37,225 bases of DNA from FEN-727 sp036508635 (GCA_036508635.1 DATCGY010000052.1:1-37225), one strand, 5' to 3'. Counted from the stretch's first letter, positions 1 through 8,343 are shown. Numbers and translations: made by a program. The notes: generated by a model not told the origin, from the letters alone.

Positions 1-1
1 G

Positions 2-622
2 GACGTCTCCGACCGCGAGCTGGTCTACGAGGCGGCGGACAAGGTCAAGAGCGAAGTCGGCCCCGTTGACATCCTGATGAACAACGCCGGCATCGTGCGC
101 GCGGCGGCCTTCCTCCAGTCCGACGACAACGATAACTTCAACACGCTCAACATCAACTTCATCTCGCAGATGTGGACGTGCAAGGCTTTCCTGCCCGACA
201 TGGCCGCGCGGAATGCGGGCCACGTGATAGCCCTCGCCAGCGCAGCGGCCATCACCCCAACCCCTTACTCCGCCGACTATGCGGCCAGCAAGGCGGCAGT
301 GAAGCACTTCCAGGACACGCTTCGCTGGGAGATGAGGATAATAGGCAAGCCGGGCATCAAGTTCACAACGGTCTGCCCATCGTTCGTCAACACGGGCATG
401 TTCGCGGGCGGCAAGCCTCCGATCCTCTCCCCGTGGGTGAAGCCGGAGGTCATGGCCGACAAGATATACCAGGGATACCTGAAAGACACCCTGACCATAT
501 ACGAGCCGTTCATCGTCAAGCTCACCCCCGTGATGAACTCTCTCCTGACCGACGGCATCAAGTTCCTGATGGCCAGGATTCTCAGGCTCAACACCGCGCT
601 CAGGGACTGGAAAGGCCACTAG
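2..622 (+). CDS. Short-chain dehydrogenase/reductase, 3' part (5' end outside window)
   Basis: NAD(P)-dependent oxidoreductase of the classical SDR family. The frame is open from base 2 and encodes the last 206 residues, ending in TAG at 620-622. Visible landmarks, in window numbering, are the NNAG motif (residues 27-30), the catalytic Ser80 in ALASAAA, and the Tyr93-x3-Lys97 active site in YAASK. The Ser-Tyr spacing of 13 is typical of the family. The nucleotide-binding TGxxxGxG motif must lie upstream of the window. The stretch NxNFISQMWTCKAFLPDM resembles the retinol dehydrogenase / 17-beta-HSD11 group, which suggests a hydrophobic alcohol or ketone substrate; this is inference and the substrate is unknown. 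The gene is followed by a tRNA and shows no operon link to tig. Confidence 0.9.
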   Translation, partial: DVSDRELVYEAADKVKSEVGPVDILMNNAGIVRAAAFLQSDDNDNFNTLNINFISQMWTCKAFLPDMAARNAGHVIALASAAAITPTPYSADYAASKAAVKHFQDTLRWEMRIIGKPGIKFTTVCPSFVNTGMFAGGKPPILSPWVKPEVMADKIYQGYLKDTLTIYEPFIVKLTPVMNSLLTDGIKFLMARILRLNTALRDWKGH

Positions 623-756
623 ACCCGGAACGCATGATAGCGCCAGAAAGAGTACCTCATAGCCGGTATGAATCCCCATTTCGCTAACGGTCAGGGCTGC
701 CCCGCGGGAGGTCAAATGGGTGTCGAATCTCAACGCTCCGGGAGAGGGGCCTGTGG

Positions 757-762
757 TACAAT
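757..762 (+). promoter_or_regulatory. Possible -10 box (TACAAT) for tRNA-Leu
   Basis: TACAAT lies 24 bases before the first base of the tRNA, a reasonable place for a sigma-A type -10 hexamer. No convincing -35 hexamer sits 16-18 bases upstream. The same TACAAT string occurs upstream of valS and mreB. Weak evidence. Confidence 0.3.
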
Positions 763-786
763 TGCCCTGGGTCGAATGAGCCATAG

Positions 787-874
787 GCGAGAGTGGCGGA
801 ATTGGTAGACGCGCGGGGCTTAGGACCCCGTGGTTTTTTTAACCGTGGGGGTTCGAGTCCCCCCTCTCGCACCA
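787..874 (+). tRNA. tRNA-Leu (anticodon UAG)
   Basis: A complete class II tRNA can be folded. The acceptor stem is GCGAGAG (787-793) with CTCTCGC (864-870). The D arm is followed by an anticodon stem CGGGG/CCCCG around the loop CTTAGGA, giving anticodon TAG. A long variable arm (GGTT, T-rich loop, AACC) marks a leucine or serine tRNA. The T arm is GGGGG-TTCGAGT-CCCCC (847-863). Discriminator A871 and an encoded CCA (872-874) complete it. Discriminator A and anticodon UAG both fit leucine, reading CUA/CUG-type codons. It stands alone between the SDR gene and tig. Confidence 0.97.
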
Positions 875-1097
875 GGCGGTTCGAGCGTTGGAGAGGGTAG
901 AGAGACTCACCCTCGAGAGCTGAGCAGGTGCGACGGGAGAGGGCTCCAGAGACCCACCCCAGTTTGTGGTAATGGGTAACGCAGGGAGGCGCGGCCGTGA
1001 GTCGCGCTTCAAGATTCTAAGGGCGAATACAGGTCTTCCGAATTGCGATACCGGAAGGCCCGAGTAAACAGTTTTCAATAACTAGGAGGAGAGTCAC

Positions 1098-2600
1098 CTG
1101 AAGACAGAAGTCACCAAGGGAGAAGGACACGAAGTAACCTTGAAGGTCGAAACGACGCCTGAAGACCTCGTGGAGATTCTCGAGCAGACCTACAAGGAGC
1201 TCAGCAGGAAGGTCAAGGTCCCCGGTTTCAGGCAGGGTAAAGTGCCCCGCCAGGTGATTGACAGCCATCTCGGCCCGGAGTACGTGCGTGCCGAGGCCGT
1301 CAAGAACGGACTTCCCACCCTCTACGTCATGGGCGTCGAGGATTCGGGCATAATGCCGGTCGCGGATCCCGACATCAACATAATCGACGTGAGTGACGAC
1401 GGAAGCGTGGTGTTCGAGGCCAAGGTCGACGTAAAGCCCGAGGTCGAGGTCAAAGATTACAGGGGGCTCGATGTCGACAGGCCCGATGTATCGGTGACCG
1501 ACGAAGATGTCCAGCAGGCGCTTGACGAGGCGCGGGACCGTTTCGCCACGCTCGAGGTCGTGGAGGCGCGCCCGGTCCAGAAGGGCGACTTCGTGATGTT
1601 CGATTACAAGGTTTTCACGGACGGTGTGCCGCTGGAGGGCTCACAGGGGACGGACCGCATGACCGAGATCGGCGCCGATGACTTCCTGCCCGGCTTCGAC
1701 GAGCAACTCGGCGGCGCGCGCAAGGGCGACATCATCGACGTCATCGTAAACTTCCCGCCCGACTACGGCGAGAGGACCCTCGCCGGTAAGCCCGCCACGT
1801 TCCGCACAATGGTCAAGGAGATCAAGCGCAAGGTCCTGCCGGAGCTCGACGACGGTCTCGCCAAAGAGATATCAAGCTTCGAGACGCTGGAGGAGTTCAA
1901 AGACGATCTGCGAGAAAGAATCGCTAAGGTCAAAGAGGTCATGGGAGAGCGTGACATCAAGCAGCAGGTCGTGCAGGTGCTCGTCGATAAGACCTACGTG
2001 GACGTGCCCGAGTCCATGATCCAACACCAGGTGAACCTCGAGATAGAGGACATGACCGAGGAGCTTGCGCAGCGAGGCATAGGGCTCGACGAATATCTCG
2101 AGGCCTTGAAGGGTACGAGGTATCAGTTAGAGAAAGCTATCAGTGAGAGGCTGGTTGAGGGTATCAAAGCGGAGCTCGTGATTGACGCGGTCGCCTCGGC
2201 GGAGAACATCGAAGTCACCGACGAAGAAGCCGAGGACTATATACGGGAGAGCGCCCTCCAGGCGGGCGGTGATCCCGACAAGATCATCGAGGAAACACAA
2301 CACCAAGGCCGGCTCTCCGGCGTCAAGTCGAACATGAGGCTTTCCCGAGCCGTAGACGTCCTTGTGGATAATGCCGTCTTTAAAGACGGAGGAGCGGTTG
2401 CCGACGGGGTGGTCCCAGAGGCCGCGACCGAAGGCGAAGCTACGATCCTTGGCGCCCCCGACAACGTCAAAGAAGAAGAAGCGCCGCCGGAGGAGATTCC
2501 TACCAGCGAGCACCAAATGGTGGACTCGGAGACAGCCTCAAAGACAGATACTGAAGAGAGCGCCGCCGATGCGGCGTCAGAGGAGGGTCCAGAGGAATAA
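1098..2600 (+). CDS. tig: Trigger factor (ribosome-associated chaperone, peptidyl-prolyl isomerase)
   Basis: Binds the ribosome near the exit tunnel and folds nascent chains. The N-terminal ribosome-binding domain has the signature GFRQGKVPR. The FKBP-like isomerase domain follows at about residues 160-245 (from GDFVMFDYKVF to the GARKGD region), then the helical C-terminal chaperone domain. The last 70 or so residues form a Glu/Asp-rich low-complexity tail, giving 500 residues against about 430 for typical trigger factors. Start choice: TAGGAGGA at 1083-1090 is a strong ribosome-binding site, and the only start-like codon well placed behind it is CTG at 1098. An in-frame TAG at 1083-1085 rules out an earlier start. 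The next option, TTG at 1140, would cut off the first beta strand (KTEVTKGEGHEVT) and has no Shine-Dalgarno. The stop codon overlaps the clpP start (TAATG), so the two are probably translationally coupled. Confidence 0.95.
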   Translation: MKTEVTKGEGHEVTLKVETTPEDLVEILEQTYKELSRKVKVPGFRQGKVPRQVIDSHLGPEYVRAEAVKNGLPTLYVMGVEDSGIMPVADPDINIIDVSDDGSVVFEAKVDVKPEVEVKDYRGLDVDRPDVSVTDEDVQQALDEARDRFATLEVVEARPVQKGDFVMFDYKVFTDGVPLEGSQGTDRMTEIGADDFLPGFDEQLGGARKGDIIDVIVNFPPDYGERTLAGKPATFRTMVKEIKRKVLPELDDGLAKEISSFETLEEFKDDLRERIAKVKEVMGERDIKQQVVQVLVDKTYVDVPESMIQHQVNLEIEDMTEELAQRGIGLDEYLEALKGTRYQLEKAISERLVEGIKAELVIDAVASAENIEVTDEEAEDYIRESALQAGGDPDKIIEETQHQGRLSGVKSNMRLSRAVDVLVDNAVFKDGGAVADGVVPEAATEGEATILGAPDNVKEEEAPPEEIPTSEHQMVDSETASKTDTEESAADAASEEGPEE

Positions 2601-3214
2601 TGGGTGATTTAATAAGGAACCAGACGCTTGTACCCATAGTTATCGAGCAGACACCGAGAGGAGAGCGTTCGTTCGATATATATTCTCGCCTCCTGAAGGA
2701 CCGCGTGGTCTTTATCGGGACCGAGATCGAGGACCATATTGCCAACCTGGTGATGGCGCAGTTGCTCCACCTCTATAGCGAGAACCCGGATAAAGACATC
2801 AATATATACATCAACTCTCCCGGTGGGGTCGTGACGTCCACATTGGCGATCTACGACACGATGCAGTACGTGGGCTGCGATATCTCGACCGTATGCATCG
2901 GGCAGGCGGCTAGCGGCGCGGCGGTGCTGCTCGCGGCCGGAACCAAAGGCAAGCGCTTCTCCACCCCGCACGCGAGGGTGCTTATCCACCAGCCGGCGGG
3001 TGGTACGCAAGGCCAGGCCAGCGACATCGAGCTCCACGCCAAGGAGATTCTCCGCACGCGGGCGCTGCTCGACGACATCCTGGCACTGCACACGGGTCAG
3101 CCCGTAGAAAGGATCCACGAAGATTCGGAAAGAGATTTCATCATGGTGCCGAAAGACGCCAAGAAGTACGGCATCATCGACGACGTGATAACGCAACGCA
3201 AGACCAGCGAGTAA
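2600..3214 (+). CDS. clpP: ATP-dependent Clp protease proteolytic subunit ClpP
   Basis: Serine peptidase subunit that forms the tetradecameric barrel fed by ClpX. The 204-residue length is normal for the mature family. The catalytic triad can be placed: Ser105 in GQAASGAAVLL, His130 in LIHQPAGG and Asp179 in SERDFIM. The motif AASGAA, where many ClpPs have AASMGA, resembles the ClpP2 type of Actinomycetota. Only one clpP copy is here, while many actinobacteria have two adjacent copies, so a second may lie elsewhere. The ATG overlaps the last base of tig. clpX follows after 62 bases, the standard tig-clpP-clpX order. Confidence 0.97.
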   Translation: MGDLIRNQTLVPIVIEQTPRGERSFDIYSRLLKDRVVFIGTEIEDHIANLVMAQLLHLYSENPDKDINIYINSPGGVVTSTLAIYDTMQYVGCDISTVCIGQAASGAAVLLAAGTKGKRFSTPHARVLIHQPAGGTQGQASDIELHAKEILRTRALLDDILALHTGQPVERIHEDSERDFIMVPKDAKKYGIIDDVITQRKTSE

Positions 3215-3276
3215 ACGACGACGGCACTACGGTAGAGCCGGGGTCACGGGCCGGTTTGTTGTTTTGGAGGTAGAAA

Positions 3277-4563
3277 TTGGCCAAGTTCAGTGACGGCAGC
3301 GACCTTCTAAAGTGCTCGTTCTGCGGAAAAACGCAGAGGCACGTCAAGAAGCTCATCGCGGGTCCGGGCGTCTATATCTGCGATGAGTGCATCGAGCTCT
3401 GCAACGAAATAATAGCCGAGGAGCTGACCGAGACCCCGGAAGTCCAGCTCGGGAGCCTTCCCAAACCCAAGGAGATCTACTCTTTTCTGGACGAGTATGT
3501 GATCGGGCAGGAGCCCGCCAAGATGGTCCTGTCGGTGGCTGTCTACAACCACTACAAGCGCATACAGGTCGGCGCCGCGTCGACCGACGATGTCGAGCTC
3601 CAGAAGAGCAACATAATGCTCATCGGGCCGACGGGCTGCGGCAAGACCCTGCTCGCGCAGACGCTTGCCCGCCTCTTGAACGTGCCGTTCGCGATCGCAG
3701 ACGCTACGAGCCTCACAGAAGCCGGCTATGTCGGTGAAGACGTCGAAAACATCCTTCTCAAACTCATCCAGGCTGCCGACCTCGACGTCAAGAAGGCCGA
3801 GACTGGCATCATCTACATCGACGAAATAGACAAGATCGCCCGAAAGGCCGAGAGCCCAAGCATCACGCGCGACGTGTCGGGTGAGGGCGTCCAGCAGGCT
3901 CTTCTCAAGATACTCGAGGGGACCGTCGCGAGCGTTCCTCCCCAGGGTGGCCGCAAGCACCCGCACCAGGAGTTCCTCCAGATAGATACGACCAACATCC
4001 TGTTCATCTGCGGCGGGGCGTTCTCGGGCATCGAGGACCTCATTGAGGACCGTATCGGAAAGAAGGGCGTCGGGTTCGGGGCCGAGGTCAAGTCAAAGAA
4101 CGAGTTCGACCTCGGAGCCGTGCTTTCCAAGATCATGCCGGAAGACCTGCTGAAGTTCGGGCTCATCCCCGAGTTCATCGGCAGGCTGCCGGTCATCACC
4201 ACCCTGCATACGCTCAACGAGCAGCACCTCACCGATATCCTGGTTAAGCCCAAGAACGCGCTGGTCAAGCAATACCGCAAGTTCTTCGAGTTTGACGGGG
4301 TCGAGCTGATCTTCACCGAAGGCGCCCTCGAGGAGATAGCAAAGAAGGCACTGGCACGCGCAACGGGCGCCAGGGGACTTCGCGCCATCATGGAGGAGGC
4401 CCTCCTTGGCACGATGTTCGACCTGCCATCGCGCAGCGACATCGTAAAGTGCGTGGTGACCCGGGAGGTTGTCGCCGAGAACTTCAAGCCGACGCTGCTG
4501 ACATCACGCTCGCTTCGCACCGATGAGCCGAACGAGGACGCGGCATACGGCAGCCACGGCTAG
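3277..4563 (+). CDS. clpX: ATP-dependent Clp protease ATPase subunit ClpX
   Basis: AAA+ unfoldase that recognises substrates and threads them into ClpP. The N-terminal zinc-binding domain has C13-x2-C16 and C35-x2-C38. Walker A is GPTGCGKT (117-124), Walker B is IIYIDEID (Asp182-Glu183), and a sensor-2 region GARGLRAIME lies near the C-terminus. The length of 428 residues is normal. The start is TTG at 3277 behind TTGGAGGT (3264-3271); the encoded MAKFSDGSDLLKCSFCGK matches the usual ClpX N-terminus. It ends 23 bases from the convergent stop of the next - strand gene. Confidence 0.97.
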   Translation: MAKFSDGSDLLKCSFCGKTQRHVKKLIAGPGVYICDECIELCNEIIAEELTETPEVQLGSLPKPKEIYSFLDEYVIGQEPAKMVLSVAVYNHYKRIQVGAASTDDVELQKSNIMLIGPTGCGKTLLAQTLARLLNVPFAIADATSLTEAGYVGEDVENILLKLIQAADLDVKKAETGIIYIDEIDKIARKAESPSITRDVSGEGVQQALLKILEGTVASVPPQGGRKHPHQEFLQIDTTNILFICGGAFSGIEDLIEDRIGKKGVGFGAEVKSKNEFDLGAVLSKIMPEDLLKFGLIPEFIGRLPVITTLHTLNEQHLTDILVKPKNALVKQYRKFFEFDGVELIFTEGALEEIAKKALARATGARGLRAIMEEALLGTMFDLPSRSDIVKCVVTREVVAENFKPTLLTSRSLRTDEPNEDAAYGSHG

Positions 4564-4586
4564 GAAGGTCAGAGGAGGCCTGTCCG

Positions 4587-5027
4587 CTAGTCGTTCTCCC
4601 GCTCACCAGTAGAAGCTTCGCCGGGCGTCATGTCCGGAATCTCGCCTGTTTCCAGGCCGTACCTACCCGTAGCTTCCTTGGCGTCCTTGCGTGCGGAATA
4701 GCCCGCCGATACCCGGCCGGCGACGTTTGCCGCGGTGATGACCGGTGATTTCTGGGTGCCGGCGAGGGTTTGAGAGACAAATGCCCAGCGGCCTCCGAGC
4801 TCCTCGAACGTGCCCGCCAGCGCGGTTGCGCGGTCGGCGAACTGGAGCCCCTTCTGCTGGACGTTCTTCCCGTTTGTCACTAAGTGGTCGAGGTAGGGCT
4901 TGAGGTCGACGTAGGTGCGTTTCCCGGTCTTGAATATCTTTACGCCGGTGGCTCCGACCATTAGGAACACTAGCCCCATCAGCCCCAGGGGCAGAAGGAA
5001 TATCGCAAGGTAGATCAAGATCCACAT
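4587..5027 (-). CDS. Small membrane-anchored protein of unknown function
   Basis: 146 residues. The N-terminus is one hydrophobic segment (about residues 2-25, MWILIYLAIFLLPLGLMGLVF), followed by a soluble part rich in Ala, Lys and Glu and a charged C-terminus. The layout recalls DUF948-type small anchored proteins, but I do not recognise a family with confidence. The start ATG (complement of 5025-5027) has a good ribosome-binding site, TGGAGGA, read on the - strand at 5034-5040. With the next - strand gene it forms a pair oriented against the surrounding tig-clp-valS run. No function can be inferred. Confidence 0.75.
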   Translation of the reverse strand: MWILIYLAIFLLPLGLMGLVFLMVGATGVKIFKTGKRTYVDLKPYLDHLVTNGKNVQQKGLQFADRATALAGTFEELGGRWAFVSQTLAGTQKSPVITAANVAGRVSAGYSARKDAKEATGRYGLETGEIPDMTPGEASTGEREND

Positions 5028-5113
5028 TCTATGTCCTCCAGTCGAAATCGCACCTGAGCGATTCTAGCACATAGCAACCCCGACGTTCCCCTCCCCCTCG
5101 AGCGGACACCCCA

Positions 5114-5149
5114 TTCTTGAGCCGGGTCCCGACCTTCTTGAGCCGGGTC
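5114..5149. repeat. 15-bp direct repeat, period 21
   Basis: TTCTTGAGCCGGGTC occurs at 5114-5128 and again at 5135-5149. The second copy runs into the left arm of the large hairpin at 5137-5191. It looks like a partial duplication of the palindromic element's end. Confidence 0.7.
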
Positions 5150-5191
5150 TCTCAGGCCCGGCTTCGGGCGGCCTAAGAGACCGCCCTCAAG
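5137..5191. repeat. Palindromic intergenic element (imperfect 20-bp arms)
   Basis: The left arm CTTGAGCCGGGTCTCTCAGG (5137-5156) pairs with the right arm at 5172-5191 at 16 of 20 positions. The 15-base centre itself holds a CCCG-GCTT-CGGG hairpin. A related 20-mer (17 of 20 to the reverse complement of the left arm) occurs after valS at 8353-8372, so this is a small repeat family of REP or MITE type. Read on the - strand it lies just after the stop of the 2TM gene and could terminate or stabilise that transcript, but no T-run follows. Confidence 0.6.
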
Positions 5192-5211
5192 ACTTGAAAT
5201 TCATGCCCGTC

Positions 5212-5520
5212 TCACTGGTTGTCCTTGGTGCGCATCTTCTCGAGCTCGCGCTGGACCAGTCTTTCGCGCTTGTCTTCGCTCTGTCCGAAGACGGCCCACG
5301 CGTGCATAATGACGCCGATGCCCCAGCCGGCGAGGGGAAATATGAACCACGGGAACCAGGAGCCACCGCCAGCGACAAGAGCCACCACTAGCCATATGAG
5401 AACCAGAAACGTGTTTACTATGACGTAGATGAGAAGGTGCTGCCTGAAGCCGATAACCGCATCGACGTGTTTCTCGGCCTTGTGCCTTAGCTTGTCCTGC
5501 TGATCTGTCTGCCCGTTCAT
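5212..5520 (-). CDS. Small 2TM-domain membrane protein
   Basis: 102 residues with a charged N-terminus, two hydrophobic segments (about residues 28-50 and 57-78) joined by GGGSWFPWF, and a basic C-terminal helix (EDKRERLVQRELEKMR). The pattern, with HLLIYVIVNTFLVLIW then FPLAGWGIGVIMHAWAVF, fits the 2TM domain often found alone or fused to histidine kinases. Its molecular role is not known. The frame is open to 5583, but ATG at 5518-5520 is preferred because GGGAGG lies about 8 bases upstream on the - strand and the extra 21 residues look non-conserved. The gene diverges from valS. Confidence 0.8.
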   Translation of the reverse strand: MNGQTDQQDKLRHKAEKHVDAVIGFRQHLLIYVIVNTFLVLIWLVVALVAGGGSWFPWFIFPLAGWGIGVIMHAWAVFGQSEDKRERLVQRELEKMRTKDNQ

Positions 5521-5622
5521 CGGAAACCTCCCAGGTCCCCTCGTTCGCTGTGCTGTGTCATCTATTCCCTTATTATCAGTCAATCGGCCGCGAGCGCAAA
5601 GTGGGCTCGAGCTTCAATCTGT

Positions 5623-5628
5623 TACAAT
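5623..5628 (+). promoter_or_regulatory. Possible -10 box (TACAAT) for valS
   Basis: TACAAT lies 33 bases before the valS start, in the gap between divergent genes where a promoter is required. There is no clear -35 hexamer. Confidence 0.35.
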
Positions 5629-5660
5629 CTTGAGGAAAATCCGACTGCAGGAGATGCATC

Positions 5661-8318
5661 TTGCCCGACGACAAGAGCGAAAAAGAACTCAAGACCGCGT
5701 ACGACCCGGCTGACGTCGAGTCGAAGTGGTACTCGTTCTGGGAGGAGCGAGGTTATTTCCACGCCGATCCCGAGAGCGATAAGCCCACGTTCTCCCAGGT
5801 CATTCCGCCGCCCAACGTCACCGGCGCGCTCCACATGGGGCACGCGCTCAACAACGGGCTCCAGGACATAATAGCGCGCAGGCGTCGCATGCAGGGTTAC
5901 GAGGTCCTCTGGATGCCCGGCACGGACCATGCCGGCATCGCAACGCAAAACGTGGTCGAGCGCCAGTTGGAGGCCGAGGGCACCGACAGGCACGACATGG
6001 GGCGCGAGAAGTTCGTCGAGCGGGTCTGGGAGTGGAAACAGACGTACGGTGACCGGATAATCACACAGCTCAAGAGCCTTGGCTGCTCTTGCGACTGGGA
6101 GCGCACGCGCTTCACGATGGACGAGGGTTGCTCGCTGGCCGTGCGTACGGTCTTCAAGGAGCTGTACGACGAGGGCCTTATCTACCGCGGCAAGTACATC
6201 ATCAACTGGTGCATCCGGTGCCAGACGGCGCTCTCCGATATAGAGGTGGAGCACGAGGACAAGACAGGCCACCTGTGGCACATTCGTTACCCGTTCGCCG
6301 ACGGTTCGGGGTACCTGGTCGTTGCGACCACGCGCCCGGAGACGATGCTCGGTGATACCGCTGTCGCGGTGAACCCGTCAGATACGAGGTTCGCCGAGGT
6401 CGTGGGCAGGGCTCTCATCCTCCCGCTAGTGGACCGCCGTATCCCGGTCATAACCGACAAGTTCGTGGACCCGGAGTTCGGGACCGGCGCTGTGAAGGTG
6501 ACCCCCGCGCACGACCCGAACGACTTCGATATAGGCCTGCGACATTCGCTCGAGCAGGTAAACATACTGAACACGGACGGGACAATAAACGAGAACGGCG
6601 GCAAGTACGCCGGCATGGACCGCTACGAGGCCCGCGACGCGGTGGTGGCAGACCTCAAAGAGCAAGGCCTGCTCGAGAAGATCGAAGAGCACGAGCACGC
6701 TGTGGGTCACTGCTACCGCTGCCACACCGAGGTCGAGCCGTACCTGTCCACGCAGTGGTTCGTGAAGATGGAGCCGCTCGCCCGCCCCGCCATCGAGGCG
6801 GTGCGCGAAGGGCGTACCAGGTTTACGCCTGAGCGCTGGGAAAAGATGTATTTCGACTGGATGGAGAATATCCGCGACTGGTGTATATCGCGCCAGCTCT
6901 GGTGGGGGCATCAGATACCCGTCTGGTACTGCGATGGCTGCGGAGAGAAGATCGTCGAGATAGAGACCCCACGGAAGTGCGTCTGTGGCTCGACCGATCT
7001 TCGCCAGGACCCCGATGTCCTCGACACGTGGTTCTCCTCGGGGCTGTGGCCGTTCTCCACGATGGGCTGGCCGGAGCGCACGCGCACGCTCGAGGTCTTC
7101 TACCCGACGTCGGTGCTTACGACCGCGTTCGACATCATCTTCTTCTGGGTCGCCCGTATGATGATGCTGGGGCTTCGCTTCATGGGCGATGTGCCGTTCC
7201 GCGACGTCTTTGTTACGGCGCTTGTGCGCGATTATGAGGGCAAGAAGATGTCCAAGTCGAGCGGAAACGTGATCGACCCGCTAGATGTAATCCCCGTGTA
7301 CGGCACCGACGCATTGCGTTTCACGCTGGCCTCCATCGCCGTCCCCGGGCGGGACATAAACCTTTCCGAGGAGCGTATCGAGGGCAACCGCAACTTCGTC
7401 AACAAGATTTGGAACGCCTCCCGGCTCGTCATGATGAACCTCGAGGGTTTCGAACCCATGGACGGGCGGCAACCGGTTGACCTCGATCTCGACCTCGTCG
7501 ACCGCTGGATAACGAGCCGCCTGTCGGCCGCGATCGAAAGGGCGGACGAGGGCATGGAGGTATTCAACTTCAGCGTCGCGGGAAAGGCGCTGTACCAGTT
7601 TTTCTGGGGAGACTTCTGCGACTGGTACCTCGAGCTTGCCAAGCTCCGCCTCTATAAGGGAGATACTTCGGAGAAGCTCGCGGCGCAGTGGGTGTCTTAC
7701 CGCGTGCTCGAGTGCTCGCTTAGGCTGCTCCACCCGTTCATGCCGTTCGTCACCGAGGAGCTCTGGCAAAGGCTTCCGGGTCATGGAGAGTCGCTGATGA
7801 AAGCCGAGTGGCCGTCCTCGTCCGACTTCGCGCGTGACGAATCCGCGGAGCGCGAAATGGAGATGATACAGGCTCTCACCTTCGGTATCCGCTCGGCCCG
7901 CTCGGAGCACGCAATACCGCCCGGGGGCAAGGTCGATGCCGTCCTGGTCTGTTCTCCGGAGGTCCGTGCGGTTCTGGAGGGGCACAGCCACTACGCGGAG
8001 ACCCTTGCCGGGCTCGGTTCACTCACTTTCTCCGATGAGCCGCCGGGACAGGGTTACGGGATGCGAGTGGTGCTGGAGGGCGCCGAGGCTTACCTCTCAT
8101 ACGAGCGTGGAATCGACGCCGGCGAAGAGATCGACCGTCTTGCCCGGCGCCTGGCGAAGGTCGAGACGGACCTCGAGCGCTGCGTCACCAAGCTCGCAAG
8201 CGACGGTTTCGTGGCGAAGGCTCCACCCGAGGTAGTTGAAAAAGAGCGCGAGAAGGAGCGCGAGCTCCTCGGAACGCGTAGCAAACTCAATGCCCAGATA
8301 GAGGCCTTGAAGAAATAA
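5661..8318 (+). CDS. valS: Valyl-tRNA synthetase
   Basis: Class I enzyme that charges tRNA-Val. The HIGH-type motif is HMGH (58-61, in PNVTGALHMGH) and the KMSKS motif is exact (529-533). The inserted editing domain carries the TTRPETMLGDTAVAV signature, and a tandem Cys zinc site appears as CDGCG...CVCGS near residue 430. The C-terminal 65 residues are the coiled-coil arm that contacts tRNA. At 885 residues the length is normal. The start is TTG at 5661 behind CAGGAGA (5647-5653); an ATG at 5654 is in another frame. folC follows, as in other actinobacteria. Confidence 0.97.
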   Translation: MPDDKSEKELKTAYDPADVESKWYSFWEERGYFHADPESDKPTFSQVIPPPNVTGALHMGHALNNGLQDIIARRRRMQGYEVLWMPGTDHAGIATQNVVERQLEAEGTDRHDMGREKFVERVWEWKQTYGDRIITQLKSLGCSCDWERTRFTMDEGCSLAVRTVFKELYDEGLIYRGKYIINWCIRCQTALSDIEVEHEDKTGHLWHIRYPFADGSGYLVVATTRPETMLGDTAVAVNPSDTRFAEVVGRALILPLVDRRIPVITDKFVDPEFGTGAVKVTPAHDPNDFDIGLRHSLEQVNILNTDGTINENGGKYAGMDRYEARDAVVADLKEQGLLEKIEEHEHAVGHCYRCHTEVEPYLSTQWFVKMEPLARPAIEAVREGRTRFTPERWEKMYFDWMENIRDWCISRQLWWGHQIPVWYCDGCGEKIVEIETPRKCVCGSTDLRQDPDVLDTWFSSGLWPFSTMGWPERTRTLEVFYPTSVLTTAFDIIFFWVARMMMLGLRFMGDVPFRDVFVTALVRDYEGKKMSKSSGNVIDPLDVIPVYGTDALRFTLASIAVPGRDINLSEERIEGNRNFVNKIWNASRLVMMNLEGFEPMDGRQPVDLDLDLVDRWITSRLSAAIERADEGMEVFNFSVAGKALYQFFWGDFCDWYLELAKLRLYKGDTSEKLAAQWVSYRVLECSLRLLHPFMPFVTEELWQRLPGHGESLMKAEWPSSSDFARDESAEREMEMIQALTFGIRSARSEHAIPPGGKVDAVLVCSPEVRAVLEGHSHYAETLAGLGSLTFSDEPPGQGYGMRVVLEGAEAYLSYERGIDAGEEIDRLARRLAKVETDLERCVTKLASDGFVAKAPPEVVEKEREKERELLGTRSKLNAQIEALKK

Positions 8319-8343
8319 TACTTACTCCACCTTCGGAGGAGAA

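Noticed and set aside
675..720. CCCATTT...AAATGGG inverted repeat after the SDR gene
   Set aside because: Seven-base arms with a 32-base loop are expected by chance and no T-run follows.
890..1010. T-box-like or other riboswitch leader between tRNA-Leu and tig
   Set aside because: Stretches such as GGGAGGCGCGG recall the T-box antiterminator, but the conserved GGTACCGCG core, specifier loop and terminator are absent, and tig is not a known target.
1140..2600. Trigger factor starting at TTG 1140
   Set aside because: It lacks a ribosome-binding site and would remove conserved N-terminal residues encoded from the CTG at 1098.
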